The notes under the pieces are model-generated. The model worked only from the letters and a program-made list of their open reading frames with translations. It ran no database searches and was not told where the DNA came from. A program made the position numbers and the translations under genes. DNA of 64,000 nucleotides, taken from contig NZ_JAKKFH010000016.1 in assembly GCF_022230925.1 (NCBI RefSeq), forward strand, positions 1-64,000, written 5' to 3'. Positions 35,076 to 44,212 of the stretch are shown here, one piece after another (the first letter of the stretch is position 1; every line of letters begins with the position of its first letter). Source of the stretch: Micromonospora alfalfae. Lineage in GTDB: Bacteria; Actinomycetota; Actinomycetes; Mycobacteriales; Micromonosporaceae.

Positions 35076-35675
35076 TCACAGACTCAGGCGAATCCGTACG
35101 ACGGTCTCCCCGGGGCCGGTGAGCACAGCGACCTCGTCACAGATCTGCTCGACGATCGCCAGCCCGCGACCCCGTACCGAGTCGGCGGCCGGCATGCTCT
35201 GGCCCAACGCCCGCGTCGGCCCGTGGTCGACCACGTCGCAGAACAACTGACCCGGCTCGGCCCAGAGCCGTACCCAGCCGCCGCCGGTGGTGTGCTGCAA
35301 CGTGTTGGTGGCCAGCTCGCTGACCGCCAGGGTCAACAGTTCCACCCGCTCTGCCGACAGGCCGCGGGCCAGCGCCCCGGCGCTGACGAACGCGCGCACC
35401 GCTCGTATGTCGGTTGCGACCTGATACGCCATGGTGTCCGCGGCATGGGTGGGGACACTCTTCTCGGCCACGGTCTCCCGTCGCTCGCCCGGCATCAGCC
35501 CGCCCGGTGCGGCGGCCCGGCCAGCGGCACCGCGTTCCGCGCGGATGTCGTGGGCGTGCGAGCCTCTAGGTGCGCCATCGGGCAGCCGGAACCCTTCTCG
35601 TAGCGACAGCTGTTGCCGCCACATCATGTCATCCACTGCCCTCTTGGCTGTCTCGTCCGTTCGGCGGTTGATCAC
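35076..35675 (-). CDS. histidine-kinase-like ATPase, anti-sigma regulator type
   Basis: The C-terminal 130 residues form a GHKL ATPase of the RsbW/SpoIIAB class common in actinomycetes: the N-box ELATNTLQHT, the CDVVDHGP metal motif and GRGLAIVEQICDEV. There is no phosphoacceptor domain, so it probably binds an anti-anti-sigma or sigma factor. The 199-residue frame starts at 35675; a shorter form from the GTG at 35471 (VAEKSVPTHA) is possible because the first 65 residues are not conserved-looking. No partner gene is adjacent. Confidence 0.72.
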   Translation of the reverse strand: MINRRTDETAKRAVDDMMWRQQLSLREGFRLPDGAPRGSHAHDIRAERGAAGRAAAPGGLMPGERRETVAEKSVPTHAADTMAYQVATDIRAVRAFVSAGALARGLSAERVELLTLAVSELATNTLQHTTGGGWVRLWAEPGQLFCDVVDHGPTRALGQSMPAADSVRGRGLAIVEQICDEVAVLTGPGETVVRIRLSL

Positions 35676-35820
35676 CTGCGGGCGGGCCCGACCAGCCTCG
35701 CGGCCCCGGCGGCAGAGAGATCAGCCTGGCGGTCCCGGCCGGCCGAGACCGCGCGAACAGCCGGTGCTGAGCCGAACTCGCGGCACGGCGTTCCCCTTCG
35801 TATCGGTGGGGCACTCGCCG

Positions 35821-36153
35821 TCAGGGACGGATGTCCAGGGCGCCGATCAGCCCGTCGCGCAGCGTGAACCGGTACCGCAGCTCGATCGGGCTGCCGGGGA
35901 AGTCACCGGACACCCGGGTGAGGGCCAGGTACGAATCGCCCGCCTGCGACGTGACCCGGACCGGCTCGGCGGTGTACGAGTAGGCGTCCATCGTCTTCTG
36001 CCGCCAGGCGCGGATCGAGGCCCGCCCGTCGTACAGCCGGTCCTCGTCGGCGACGCTCGCGGTGTCCGCGAAGCAGGCGACGAAGGCGTCCAGGTCCCGG
36101 TCGTTGACGGCCCGGAAGTACCGGTCGATCACGTCGGGCAGGTCGAGGGCCAT
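35821..36153 (-). CDS. SnoaL-like/NTF2-fold protein
   Basis: The 110-residue protein starts at the ATG at 36153, chosen because GGAGGAG precedes it. VIDRYFRAVNDRDLDAFVACFAD at the N terminus and YDGRASIRAWRQKTMDAYSY are typical of the SnoaL-like group. The fold binds small molecules; some members are polyketide cyclases, but no polyketide genes are here. It is distinct from, and not adjacent to, the DUF4440 gene at 34593. Confidence 0.75.
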   Translation of the reverse strand: MALDLPDVIDRYFRAVNDRDLDAFVACFADTASVADEDRLYDGRASIRAWRQKTMDAYSYTAEPVRVTSQAGDSYLALTRVSGDFPGSPIELRYRFTLRDGLIGALDIRP

Positions 36154-36333
36154 CTGCTCCTCCTGCGGCACGGGCCGCCGTCGGGCAGCCGTCGGGTTCC
36201 CGGTCCGACCTCACCGTACGAGAAGCGGACGGCACCGCGCGGAGCAACAAGCAGAACCATCCCGCTCCGGCTGCCGGGTTTGCTGCCGGTGGGCCCGGGT
36301 AGCCACGCGTTTCCGAAAGCGAAGGGCGGGGGC

Positions 36334-36720
36334 ATGGCCGAGCTGGCGTTCGTCGACAAGGTTGCGGCACGGGCGGGTCTCCCGCCGGAGCAGGCGCGCC
36401 CGCTCACCGAGGCGGTCCTGCGGACCCTCACCGAGCGGCTCAGCGGCGGGGAGGCGGGCGCGTTGGCACCCCACCTGGCCGACGAGCTGAGCCCGCTGCT
36501 GGTCAAGGCCGCCGAGCCGCCGGAAACGTTCGGCTACGACGAGTTCCTGCGCCGGGTGGCCGAGCGCGCCGGGATCGACCGTCCGGCCGCCGAGCGGGGC
36601 ACCCGCGCGGTGCTCCAGACGATGCACCGGGTGGTCGGGCACCGGGAGTTCGAGGACGCCCTGGCCCAACTGCCGGCGGACCTACGGGCACTGGCGCAGC
36701 CGCTGCCACACGGCCCCTGA
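36334..36720 (+). CDS. DUF2267-type protein
   Basis: The 128-residue helical protein carries the DUF2267 pattern: ELAFVDKVAARAGLPPEQARPLTEAVLRTLTERLSGGEA, a second helical repeat YDEFLRRVAERAGIDRPAAERGTRAVL and LPADLRALA at the end. The function of the family is unknown; it often accompanies stress genes in actinomycetes. It is divergent from the SnoaL-like gene. Confidence 0.75.
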   Translation: MAELAFVDKVAARAGLPPEQARPLTEAVLRTLTERLSGGEAGALAPHLADELSPLLVKAAEPPETFGYDEFLRRVAERAGIDRPAAERGTRAVLQTMHRVVGHREFEDALAQLPADLRALAQPLPHGP

Positions 36721-36883
36721 CCGACGCCCCAGCGCCGCACGCCTCGGGCGTCGGTGACCGTTCGGTCCCTGGCGCCCCGCCATGACACCGGATCTACTGT
36801 GCGTTACCGATCGAACGCGCAGTGGTGGTGGCCCCGCGCCCGTCCGCCGGGTCGTCGCCGCTCCGATCCGAGGAGCGTCCCCC

Positions 36884-37852
36884 TTGGCGTCCATGGTGTC
36901 CCCGCGTCCCCTGCTGACCGCAGCGACGACCGTCGTCGCGCTGATCACCCTCGCTCCCGCTCCCGCCGCCGCGTCTGCGCACAGCTACCGGGTCGTCGAC
37001 CTCGGCACCCTGAGCGGCGGTGACGGCGCCGCCACAGCGATGAACGACCGCGGCGACGTCGTCGGCTGGAGCACCGTCGCCAGCGGCGCGCGGCACGCCG
37101 TGCTCTGGCGCCACGGTGTCATCACCGACCTGGGCGTGCTGCCGGGCGACACGGATTCCAGCGCCGTGGACGTCAACGAGTTCGGTGACGTGGCGATCAC
37201 CTCCTTCGGCCCGGACTACCTGACCCGCGCGGTGCTCTGGCGTGACGGCCAACTCCACGACCTGGGCACCCTGGGCGGGGAGAACAGCGTGGCGATCGGC
37301 GTCAACGACCGGCGGCAGGTGCTCGGCACCAGTGAACCGGCCGGCGACATGCCGCACCGCTTCCTGTGGCGCAACGGCGTCTTCACCGACCTGGGTCGGG
37401 AGTACTTCTACGAGTTCACCGCCGACTTCAACAACGCGGGCGACGTGGTGGGCGGGTTCAACGTGCCGCCGCAGGACTACCCGTGCACCTGCGTCGGTGG
37501 CCGGCTGCGCGACGGGGTGCTCACACAGATCGGCAGCGAGGCCGTCGGGATCAACAACCGGGGCCAGGTGGTGGGCGCGGCGAACGGGCGGGCGTTCCGC
37601 TGGCAGAACCGGACACTGACCGACCTCGGCACGCTCGGTGGCGACTGGAGTCGCGCCACCGCGATCAACGACCGGGGCGAGGTGGTTGGCCAGAGCACCA
37701 CCACGGTGGCGTGGCGCCCGTTCCTCTGGCGCAACGGGGTGATGACCGACCTGACCACCCGGGGCGTGTGGGAGACCGACTCGATCGAGGACATCAACAT
37801 CCGGGGACACCTCGTCGGCGCCCGGGGTAACCGGCCGGTGCTGTTCCGCTGA
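36884..37852 (+). CDS. secreted HAF-repeat protein
   Basis: The protein has about 322 residues with a signal peptide ending near PAAASAHS. The mature part is built of short repeats such as DLGTLSGGDG, AMNDRGDVVGWS, DLGTLGGENS, AINDRGEVVGQS and FLWRNGV, the HAF extracellular repeat, likely forming a propeller. The TTG at 36884 lies eight bases after AGGAG; the ATG at 36893 is too far from that site but would also give an intact signal. Function unknown. It is convergent with the 801-residue lectin protein, with a hairpin between. Confidence 0.75.
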   Translation: MASMVSPRPLLTAATTVVALITLAPAPAAASAHSYRVVDLGTLSGGDGAATAMNDRGDVVGWSTVASGARHAVLWRHGVITDLGVLPGDTDSSAVDVNEFGDVAITSFGPDYLTRAVLWRDGQLHDLGTLGGENSVAIGVNDRRQVLGTSEPAGDMPHRFLWRNGVFTDLGREYFYEFTADFNNAGDVVGGFNVPPQDYPCTCVGGRLRDGVLTQIGSEAVGINNRGQVVGAANGRAFRWQNRTLTDLGTLGGDWSRATAINDRGEVVGQSTTTVAWRPFLWRNGVMTDLTTRGVWETDSIEDINIRGHLVGARGNRPVLFR

Positions 37853-37879
37853 GCGGAGATCCTCGCGCCGCTGACGGGC

Positions 37880-37915
37880 GGGGCGCGGTCTGACCCGCCG
37901 GTCGGACCGCGCCCC
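37880..37915. terminator. bidirectional terminator-like hairpin
   Basis: GGGGCGCGGTC at 37880 pairs over 11 bases with its complement at 37905, with a 14-base loop. It lies between convergent genes ending at 37852 and 37927. There is no T tract, as is common in actinomycetes. Confidence 0.65.
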
Positions 37916-37926
37916 CTCGTCCGAGG

Positions 37927-40332
37927 TCAGCCGGTTACCCCGCTGCTGACCACCCACTTCTGGTGTGCGCCGCCCGCGTACGTGCCGAGCTGGATCTGGG
38001 TGCGGTCGGCGCTGCTGCCGCCGGCGGCCTCCAGGACCTTGCCGGACTGCGGGTTGCGGATCGACCCGTCGGCCTGCGGCTGCCATACCTGTGCCGCGGT
38101 GGCGTTGCAGGTCCAGAGCTGAACCTTCGTGCCGTTGGCGGTGCCGCCGTTGTCCACGTCCAGGCACTTGCCCAGCACCCGGTACGTGTCGCCGACCTTC
38201 GTCCACGACTGCGCGGTGGTGCCGTTGCAGGTCCAGAGCTGGATCTTCGTGCCGTCGGCGGTGCCCGCGTTGTCGACGTCCAGGCACTTGCCACCGACGC
38301 CGGTGATGGTGCCGCCGGTCGGCGGCGGGGGACTGCCCGGGATCGAGTTGAGCGTGTACCACGCCTCGGTGCTCCACAGGGACTGGCCGCTGTTGGAGGT
38401 GAACGGGCGCGGTGACCGCAGGTGCACCACCCTGCCGGCCTTGCGACCGGGCACCGTGAGGCTGACCTTCTTACCGTCCGCCGAGAGGGTGGCCGAGGTG
38501 ACTGTCAGGGTCTCCTCGTCGATCTTCGGACCGCCGTAGTTCGACGTCGCCACGTACCGCCACTGCTTGAGCTTGTAGCGCGCGGCCAGGTCGGTGGCGG
38601 TCGCCGTCGACACCGGCTGGGTGTACTCCACCTCGAAGCCGGTAGTGGTGGCGCGCATCGCGAGCATCTCGAACGTGGTGGCGGTGTTCGGCGTGAGTTT
38701 CTGCAGGCCGTACGAGAGCTTGCCGGTCTGGCCCCAGTTGCCGCCCGCGCCGAGCCCGCCGACGTAGATCGCGCCGTCCGGGCCGACGTTGACCTCGGAG
38801 ACGCCCGCCTCCAGGCCCTGGGTGAGCCGGAACAGCGCGCCCTGGTACTCGCCGTTGACCTTTTCCACATTCGCGCGTTGCAGGCCGCCGTATGTCACGT
38901 CACCGATGACGAACTGGCCCGCGTAGCGACCGCTGGTCAGGTAGAGCGGCGTGCTGGGCGAGTTGGCGATCTCGTTCTGCGGCATCCAGAGCACCGGCTG
39001 CGTGACCGCTGCGGTGTCGAACGGACCCGCCGGGTTCGTGAAGTGGTTGAAGAACCGGCCCTGCTTGACGTGCACCAGCTTCGACGAGGGCAGCCAGCCG
39101 CCCTGGTTGTCGGTGACGAAGATGCCGCCCTCCGGGCCCCAGCCGATGCCGTGTGGCGTACGCAGACCGCCGGCGACGTAGCTGACCGCGCCGGTGTCCT
39201 TGTTGACCTTGAGGGTGGTGCCGCGGTTGGTGGCGGGCTGCGGGTTGGTGGTGGCGCCGCCGGAGTTGATCGACACCGACAGGTTCAGATAGAAGAATCC
39301 GTCCTGGTAGAGCAGGCCGAACGCGAACTCGTGGAAGTTGCCGCCGTACGGCCAGGTGGCGACGGTCTCCAGGCGCTCGGCCACCTCGTCACCGCCGGTG
39401 TTCACCAGCCGGGTCAGCCGCTGCTTCTCGGTCACGTAGACCACCCCGTCGACGACCTTGAGCCCCATCGGTTCCTTGAGGCCGCCGGCGATCTTCTTGG
39501 TGGTCACGGCGCCCGGGGTCGTCGACCCGCCGGTGTTGCCGAGGATCCAGACCTCGCCGTCCTGGGAGGTGCCGGACTGGTCGCTGCCGCCCCAGGTGCT
39601 GATGACCAGCCGGCCGTCGGTCAGCCAGTCCATGCCGGTGACCTTCGGCTGGAAGCCGCTGGGCCGCAGGTTGGTCAGGGTGTAGCCGGGGTGCACGCCG
39701 GTCAGCGGCAGGCCGTCACCGGGGGTGTCGGAGATCCCCTCGCACTCCTTGCGTCCGGGTGCGGTCACCCGGACCACGCCGGCGTCGGTGCTCAGCGCCG
39801 AGTTCGGTACGACAACGAAGGTCGACGAACCGGGAGTCTTCCACTCCAGGGTGATCTGCTGCCCGCCCCCACGCTCGAAGTGGTCGATGCGCAGCGGGTG
39901 CAGACCGGCGGTGAGGGTGACACTGCCCTCCTTCGGTGGGGTCGCGCCGTGCAGGCCGTCATGGTTGATCACCACGGCGTTGTCGATCGTCAGCTTGGAG
40001 CCGTCGTCGCTGCTGAGCCGGAAGGTGTAGCTGCCGGCCTGGGTGGTGGTGATGTTGCCGAGCACCTGCGAGACGAAGTTGTCCTCGAAGCCGAAGTCGG
40101 CCGCCGAGGTCCAGTTGATTGTGGACATCAGCTTGTCCACGTTAGGGGTCTGGGCCGGTTTGAGGGTGCACAACTCGGACAGCGGCACCTGCACGTCGAA
40201 GACGCGCAGCGTGACGCCCGGTTCCTGCGCGGGGGCGGCGTTGGCGGGGACGGCCCAGAGACCGGCGGCGAGGACGAGTGCCAGCGCACCCAGGACGGGA
40301 TGGTGGAGTCGGCGTAGCAGGCGTGTGCCCAT
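37927..40332 (-). CDS. secreted PA14, propeller and ricin-B lectin protein
   Basis: The 801-residue protein has a signal peptide ending near PANAAP. Residues about 40 to 190 are a PA14 domain (GSYTFRLSSDDGSKLTIDNAVV, LHPLRIDHFERGG). Residues about 205 to 545 form a propeller related to membrane-bound sugar dehydrogenases. Residues about 675 to 800 are a ricin-type lectin, with two copies of GKCLDVDNAGTADGTKIQLW-like sequence and QxW motifs. The architecture suggests binding and oxidising polysaccharide or glycoside material outside the cell; cofactor and substrate are not established. GGAGGA precedes the ATG. Confidence 0.75.
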   Translation of the reverse strand: MGTRLLRRLHHPVLGALALVLAAGLWAVPANAAPAQEPGVTLRVFDVQVPLSELCTLKPAQTPNVDKLMSTINWTSAADFGFEDNFVSQVLGNITTTQAGSYTFRLSSDDGSKLTIDNAVVINHDGLHGATPPKEGSVTLTAGLHPLRIDHFERGGGQQITLEWKTPGSSTFVVVPNSALSTDAGVVRVTAPGRKECEGISDTPGDGLPLTGVHPGYTLTNLRPSGFQPKVTGMDWLTDGRLVISTWGGSDQSGTSQDGEVWILGNTGGSTTPGAVTTKKIAGGLKEPMGLKVVDGVVYVTEKQRLTRLVNTGGDEVAERLETVATWPYGGNFHEFAFGLLYQDGFFYLNLSVSINSGGATTNPQPATNRGTTLKVNKDTGAVSYVAGGLRTPHGIGWGPEGGIFVTDNQGGWLPSSKLVHVKQGRFFNHFTNPAGPFDTAAVTQPVLWMPQNEIANSPSTPLYLTSGRYAGQFVIGDVTYGGLQRANVEKVNGEYQGALFRLTQGLEAGVSEVNVGPDGAIYVGGLGAGGNWGQTGKLSYGLQKLTPNTATTFEMLAMRATTTGFEVEYTQPVSTATATDLAARYKLKQWRYVATSNYGGPKIDEETLTVTSATLSADGKKVSLTVPGRKAGRVVHLRSPRPFTSNSGQSLWSTEAWYTLNSIPGSPPPPTGGTITGVGGKCLDVDNAGTADGTKIQLWTCNGTTAQSWTKVGDTYRVLGKCLDVDNGGTANGTKVQLWTCNATAAQVWQPQADGSIRNPQSGKVLEAAGGSSADRTQIQLGTYAGGAHQKWVVSSGVTG

Positions 40333-40460
40333 CGTTCCTCCAGGAGGCAGTGGAGTGTCCGACGGCCGGCGTGGATCAGCGGTGAGGATGACCGTCGGCC
40401 CGGCTCCGTAACGTCCTCGACGCCGACGAGTGACGTTGCGGAAACACCGGGTGGATGGCT

Positions 40461-40544
40461 CGAAACATTAAGGTGTTTCGATTGGAGTGTCCATGGCTTC
40501 GCCTTGATGCATCAAAAGTTTGCTATGTCCGTGCGAAAGTTCGC
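40461..40544. promoter_or_regulatory. three dyads upstream of the PA14/lectin gene
   Basis: Within an A/T-richer patch lie CGAAACA at 40461 with its complement at 40474, the perfect palindrome TTGATGCATCAA at 40504, and GCGAAAGTTCGC at 40533. The CGAAA...TTTCG core recalls operators of ROK or LacI repressors that control glycoside-utilisation genes in streptomycetes. They are 130 to 210 bases before the minus-strand gene starting at 40332 and nearer the 3' end of the CopC-like gene, so they most likely act on the lectin gene. Confidence 0.45.
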
Positions 40545-40580
40545 GATGGTACGCGAAGAATGCCCGGCTATTGCGACTGT

Positions 40581-41447
40581 CTACCGCCGCCCGCGCCGCG
40601 CCGGACCGCCGGCCCGATTGCCGGTCTTCCGGGGCGGGTTGGCGGACTTGCGGGTCGCGGCTCCGCCCCGACCCGCGCCGCCGGCGGACCGACGATCCAC
40701 TGCGGAGGATCCGCGCGTCGCGGGCCGGCGACGGGCCGCCACCAGCACGATCGCCGAAACCACGACGACGATCAGCGCCGGGACCAACCAGGCCGGGAAC
40801 CCGCCGCCGCGTTGCTCCTGCGCCGCGCCGGCCGGGTTGTCCGCCGCAGCGCCGGTAGGGGCGACCGGGCTGCCGCTGGCCCCGGAGTTGGTCGAGCCCT
40901 CACCCTCGGCCTGCGCGAGCAGCGCCGGATCCGGCCCCGCCGTGGGCGCCGACCAACCGGCCGGGGCCGGCGTGCCGGGGCCCTGGTAGTCGAAGGCCAC
41001 CTCGCCCCGCACCGCCTCACCGTCCGAGGCGACCGAGAGGTAACTGGCGGTGTAGCGGCCCTTCGCCGGCCAGTGCGCGACGGTCACCATCGCCGGGAAG
41101 CCGGTGTGGTAGAGCCGCGGCTCGAACACACCGTTGACCATGAAGTACTCGGTGACCGGCTTGTCCAGTCGCTTCGGCTCACCGTAGGACCACCCGTTGT
41201 CCACTCGCGACCCGTCCGGACCACTGATGGCGAAGTGCGCGTTGGACGCCGGCTTCTCGGTGAAGTACAACGCCAACTGGGTCAGCGGCTCGCGTACGAC
41301 AGTGCCCTTCAGCGGGGTGGAGGTCGCCAGTTGGCCGTGCGCGGACGCCGGGGCGACAGGCAGCAGCAGCGACACCACCACTGTCGCCGCCAGCGCAGCC
41401 ACGACACGGCTCAGGACCTTACGTACAGTGACCAGCTTCGATCGCAT
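40581..41447 (-). CDS. CopC-domain copper-binding protein with C-terminal membrane anchor
   Basis: The 288-residue protein has a signal peptide ending at APASAHG; the mature N terminus HGQLATSTP is the CopC copper-binding start. The CopC sandwich continues with LALYFTEKP and ISGPDGSRVDNGWSYG, and VTVAHWPAKGRYTASYLSVASDGEAVRGEVAFDY ends it. A Gly/Ala/Pro linker, one transmembrane helix (WLVPALIVVVVSAIVLVA) and a basic tail follow. It should bind copper outside the membrane. It is divergent from the cupredoxin-like lipoprotein gene. Confidence 0.78.
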   Translation of the reverse strand: MRSKLVTVRKVLSRVVAALAATVVVSLLLPVAPASAHGQLATSTPLKGTVVREPLTQLALYFTEKPASNAHFAISGPDGSRVDNGWSYGEPKRLDKPVTEYFMVNGVFEPRLYHTGFPAMVTVAHWPAKGRYTASYLSVASDGEAVRGEVAFDYQGPGTPAPAGWSAPTAGPDPALLAQAEGEGSTNSGASGSPVAPTGAAADNPAGAAQEQRGGGFPAWLVPALIVVVVSAIVLVAARRRPATRGSSAVDRRSAGGAGRGGAATRKSANPPRKTGNRAGGPARRGRR

Positions 41448-41550
41448 TCGTTCATCATGGTCATTTCCCCGGCACCGAACAAGACGTAGAGTTCTCCTCC
41501 CCGACGATCAACCCGACACCCGTCCCCCTCGCGTCGTTCGGAGTCCGCCC

Positions 41551-42027
41551 GTGCTCGTGACCACCCCCGCCGCCCGGACCGTCGCCACCCTCGCCGCCGC
41601 CACCGTCGCCGCGCTGCTCCTCGCCGGTTGTGGGCAGGACGACGACCCCTCCGTGGCCACCCCCTCGCCGGCGCCCACGGCCGTCGCCCCGTCGAACGCC
41701 ACCTCCACCGCGCCGACCCCGACAGCCACCAGCACGCCCAGCGCCACCGCCAGCACCGCCGCCGTGGACCAACAGATCACCGTCACGATCGCGAAGAAGC
41801 GGGTCGACCCGCCGACCGGACGGGTCACCGTCAGTAAGGGCCAACTGGTCCGGATCACCGTCACCTCCGACGTGGCCGACGAGTTGCACGTGCACGGCTA
41901 CGACCTGGGTGCCCGGCTGCCGGCCGGCACGCCCGGCTCGGTGGAGTTCCGCGCCGACAAGACCGGGCTGTTCGAGGTGGAGACGCACGAGTCCGAGCTG
42001 GTGCTCTTCCAGCTCGTCGTCCGCTGA
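41551..42027 (+). CDS. lipoprotein with cupredoxin-like domain
   Basis: The GTG at 41551 gives 158 residues with a lipobox (LLAGCGQ, cysteine near residue 29). A Thr/Pro/Ser-rich spacer of about 45 residues leads to a small beta-domain: VTIAKKRVDPPTGRVTVSKG, LVRITVTSDVADELHVHGYD and ETHESELVLFQLVVR. This resembles a cupredoxin-like fold, with His residues in HVHGYD and THES as possible copper ligands. It sits between the CopC-like gene and a polytopic membrane protein, so the three may form a copper-handling group. Confidence 0.65.
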   Translation: MLVTTPAARTVATLAAATVAALLLAGCGQDDDPSVATPSPAPTAVAPSNATSTAPTPTATSTPSATASTAAVDQQITVTIAKKRVDPPTGRVTVSKGQLVRITVTSDVADELHVHGYDLGARLPAGTPGSVEFRADKTGLFEVETHESELVLFQLVVR

Positions 42028-42032
42028 ACGAC

Positions 42033-43373
42033 ATGACGGCCGCCCCCTCACTGCTGGCACACGGCGTCGGTGGCCGCCAGGACCTGCCGATCACACTGCC
42101 GCAGCTCGTCGTCGCCGCCGCGCTGACCCTCGTCGTCACGTTCGTGGCGCTGGGCCTGCTCTGGCGCGAGCCCCGGCTCGACCGGGACGCCGTCGGCGGT
42201 CGCCCGGTGCCGCGCTGGCTCGCCCGACTCGTCGACGCGCCCACGTTCCGGTGGACGCTGCGCGGGCTCGGCCTGCTCGCCGCGGCCTGGTTCTGCCTCG
42301 GTCTGCTGGGTGGGCCGGACACCGCTGACAACCCGACCGCCGGCGCGCTCTACGTGCTGCTCTGGGTCGGGCTGGCCCCGCTGTCGCTGCTGCTCGGCCC
42401 GGTCTGGCGTGCGGTCAACCCGCTGCGCACTGTGCACCTGCTCGCGGCGCTGGCGGCACGGCGCGACCCGAACCGAGGGCTGCGTGAGCTGCCCGACAGC
42501 GTCGGTTGGTGGCCGGCAGCCGCCACAGTGTTCGGGTTCGTCTGGCTGGAGCTGGTCGCCCCCGACCGGGCCACCCTGCCGGTCATCACCGCCTGGCTGG
42601 CCGGGTACGCGGTGGTCCTGCTGGTCGGCGCGGTCCTGTTCGGGGCCGGCTGGTTCGACAACGCCGACCCGTTCGAGGCGTACAGCACGGTGATCGGTCA
42701 ACTCGCCCCGCTCGGTCGGGCCGCCGACGGCGTTCTGGTGTGGCGCAACCCGCTCGACGGGATCGCCGGCCTGCGACCCCGCCCCGGGCTGGTCGCCCTG
42801 GTGGTCGTGCTGCTCGGCTCGACAATGTACGACAGCCTCTCCAACGCGCCGGCCTGGTTGCGCTTCAGCCAGGAGAACGGCCTGCACCCGGCGGTCACCG
42901 GCAGCGCCGGTCTGAGCCTCGTCATCGCCGCCGTCGCGGTGGCGTACCTCGCCGCCACCGGTGCCGCGGCACGCATCGGTCGTGCCGACGCGGCCGAGGC
43001 CCGTGCGGTGCCGGGCGAGATCGCCCACTCCATCGTGCCGATCGCCGTGGGGTACGTGGTGGCGCACTACTACTCGCTGCTGATCCTGGAGGGCCAACGC
43101 ACCGTCGCGTTGCTCTCCGACCCCTTGGTCGCCGGTGCCAACTGGCTCGGCACCGCCGGCTGGGAGCCGCAGACCGCGCTGATCACGCCCTCCGGGGTGG
43201 CGACCCTCCAGATCACCGTCATCATCCTCGGGCACCTGCTCGGCACGCTGCTCGCCCACGACCGCGCCCTGTACCTGTTTCCCCGGGCCCGGGCGGTGGC
43301 CGGCCAACTACCCCTGCTGGCGTTGATGGTCGCCTACACCGTCGCCGGTCTGCTGCTGCTCTACGCGGGGTAG
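42033..43373 (+). CDS. polytopic membrane protein, unknown function
   Basis: The 446-residue protein has about ten transmembrane helices. Charged loops contain GPVWRAVNPLRTVHLLAAL, NADPFEAYSTVIGQLAPLG and RNPLDGI, and one helix carries AHYYSLLILEGQR. I do not recognise a named family. It starts five bases after the lipoprotein gene, which argues for one operon and possibly for a role in moving copper or assembling a membrane redox enzyme. That is inference from context. Confidence 0.65.
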   Translation: MTAAPSLLAHGVGGRQDLPITLPQLVVAAALTLVVTFVALGLLWREPRLDRDAVGGRPVPRWLARLVDAPTFRWTLRGLGLLAAAWFCLGLLGGPDTADNPTAGALYVLLWVGLAPLSLLLGPVWRAVNPLRTVHLLAALAARRDPNRGLRELPDSVGWWPAAATVFGFVWLELVAPDRATLPVITAWLAGYAVVLLVGAVLFGAGWFDNADPFEAYSTVIGQLAPLGRAADGVLVWRNPLDGIAGLRPRPGLVALVVVLLGSTMYDSLSNAPAWLRFSQENGLHPAVTGSAGLSLVIAAVAVAYLAATGAAARIGRADAAEARAVPGEIAHSIVPIAVGYVVAHYYSLLILEGQRTVALLSDPLVAGANWLGTAGWEPQTALITPSGVATLQITVIILGHLLGTLLAHDRALYLFPRARAVAGQLPLLALMVAYTVAGLLLLYAG

Positions 43374-43410
43374 CCCCGGCCGGCTGCCGACCCGTGCGTC
43401 ATGATGGCCC

Positions 43411-44178
43411 GTGGACTCCGATCTTCAGCGCTACCTCGACGACCTCGTCAGCACCGCCCGGGACGTGCTCGGCCCCGACCTGGTCGGCGCGTACGCGGCC
43501 GGTTCGGTGGGGCTCGGGGCGTACCAGCCCGGCCGCAGCGACGTGGACGTGGCGCTGCTCAGCGCCGGGCCGCTCACCGAGGCCGCCAAGCAGACGTTGG
43601 TCGCCCGGCTGCGGCACGAGGCGCTGCCCTGCCCGGCACGCGGACTGGAGTTGGTCGCCTACGACCGGGCGGTGGCCGCCTCCGGCACCCCGGAGCCCGG
43701 CTTCGAGGTCGAACTGAACACCGGGGCCGGCATGCCGTTCCGACGCACCCTCGACCCCGCCGACCGCCCGGACGCCGACGGCCGATTCTGGTACGGCCTC
43801 GATCGCAGCATCCTGCACCAGAGTGGACTCCCACTGCTCGGGCCGCCGGCCGGGGATGCCTTCGCCGACCTCGCCCCGACCGACCTGCGCCGGCTGCTCA
43901 TCGAGGCGCTGTCCTGGTGGCTCGCCCTGCCCACACCCCCGGCCGACCAACCCGCGCCCGGCAGCGAGGACGCCGTACTGGGCGCCTGCCGGTCACTGGT
44001 GCGCCACCGCGACGGCGTCTGGTTGGCGAAGGTGGCAGCCGGCCAGCGGCTGATCGACGCCGGCGACCGGGCCGAGGTGATCCGTCGGGCGGTCGCCGCA
44101 CGCCACGGCGGGCCCCCGCCCACCGGGGCGCAGGCCCGCGCCTTCCAACAACGGGTACGCGACGAGATCGCCGGGTAG
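43411..44178 (+). CDS. nucleotidyltransferase-domain protein (aminoglycoside adenylyltransferase-like)
   Basis: The 255-residue protein begins at GTG and has the nucleotidyltransferase signature GSVGLGAYQPGRSDVDVALL, where the two aspartates bind the catalytic metal. The C-terminal half is helical and resembles the DUF4111 region of AadA-like enzymes (LRRLLIEALSWWLALP, GVWLAKVAAGQRLI). Resistance-type AadA enzymes modify streptomycin and spectinomycin, but distant chromosomal copies often do not, so I make no resistance claim. Confidence 0.72.
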   Translation: MDSDLQRYLDDLVSTARDVLGPDLVGAYAAGSVGLGAYQPGRSDVDVALLSAGPLTEAAKQTLVARLRHEALPCPARGLELVAYDRAVAASGTPEPGFEVELNTGAGMPFRRTLDPADRPDADGRFWYGLDRSILHQSGLPLLGPPAGDAFADLAPTDLRRLLIEALSWWLALPTPPADQPAPGSEDAVLGACRSLVRHRDGVWLAKVAAGQRLIDAGDRAEVIRRAVAARHGGPPPTGAQARAFQQRVRDEIAG

Positions 44179-44212
44179 CCGTCGCCCGGTTGCCGGTCGG
44201 GCCTCGCGGCGC

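Noticed and set aside
43411..44178. Streptomycin/spectinomycin resistance gene
   Set aside because: Only the general nucleotidyltransferase motif and helical tail match; nothing specific to aminoglycoside recognition can be seen.
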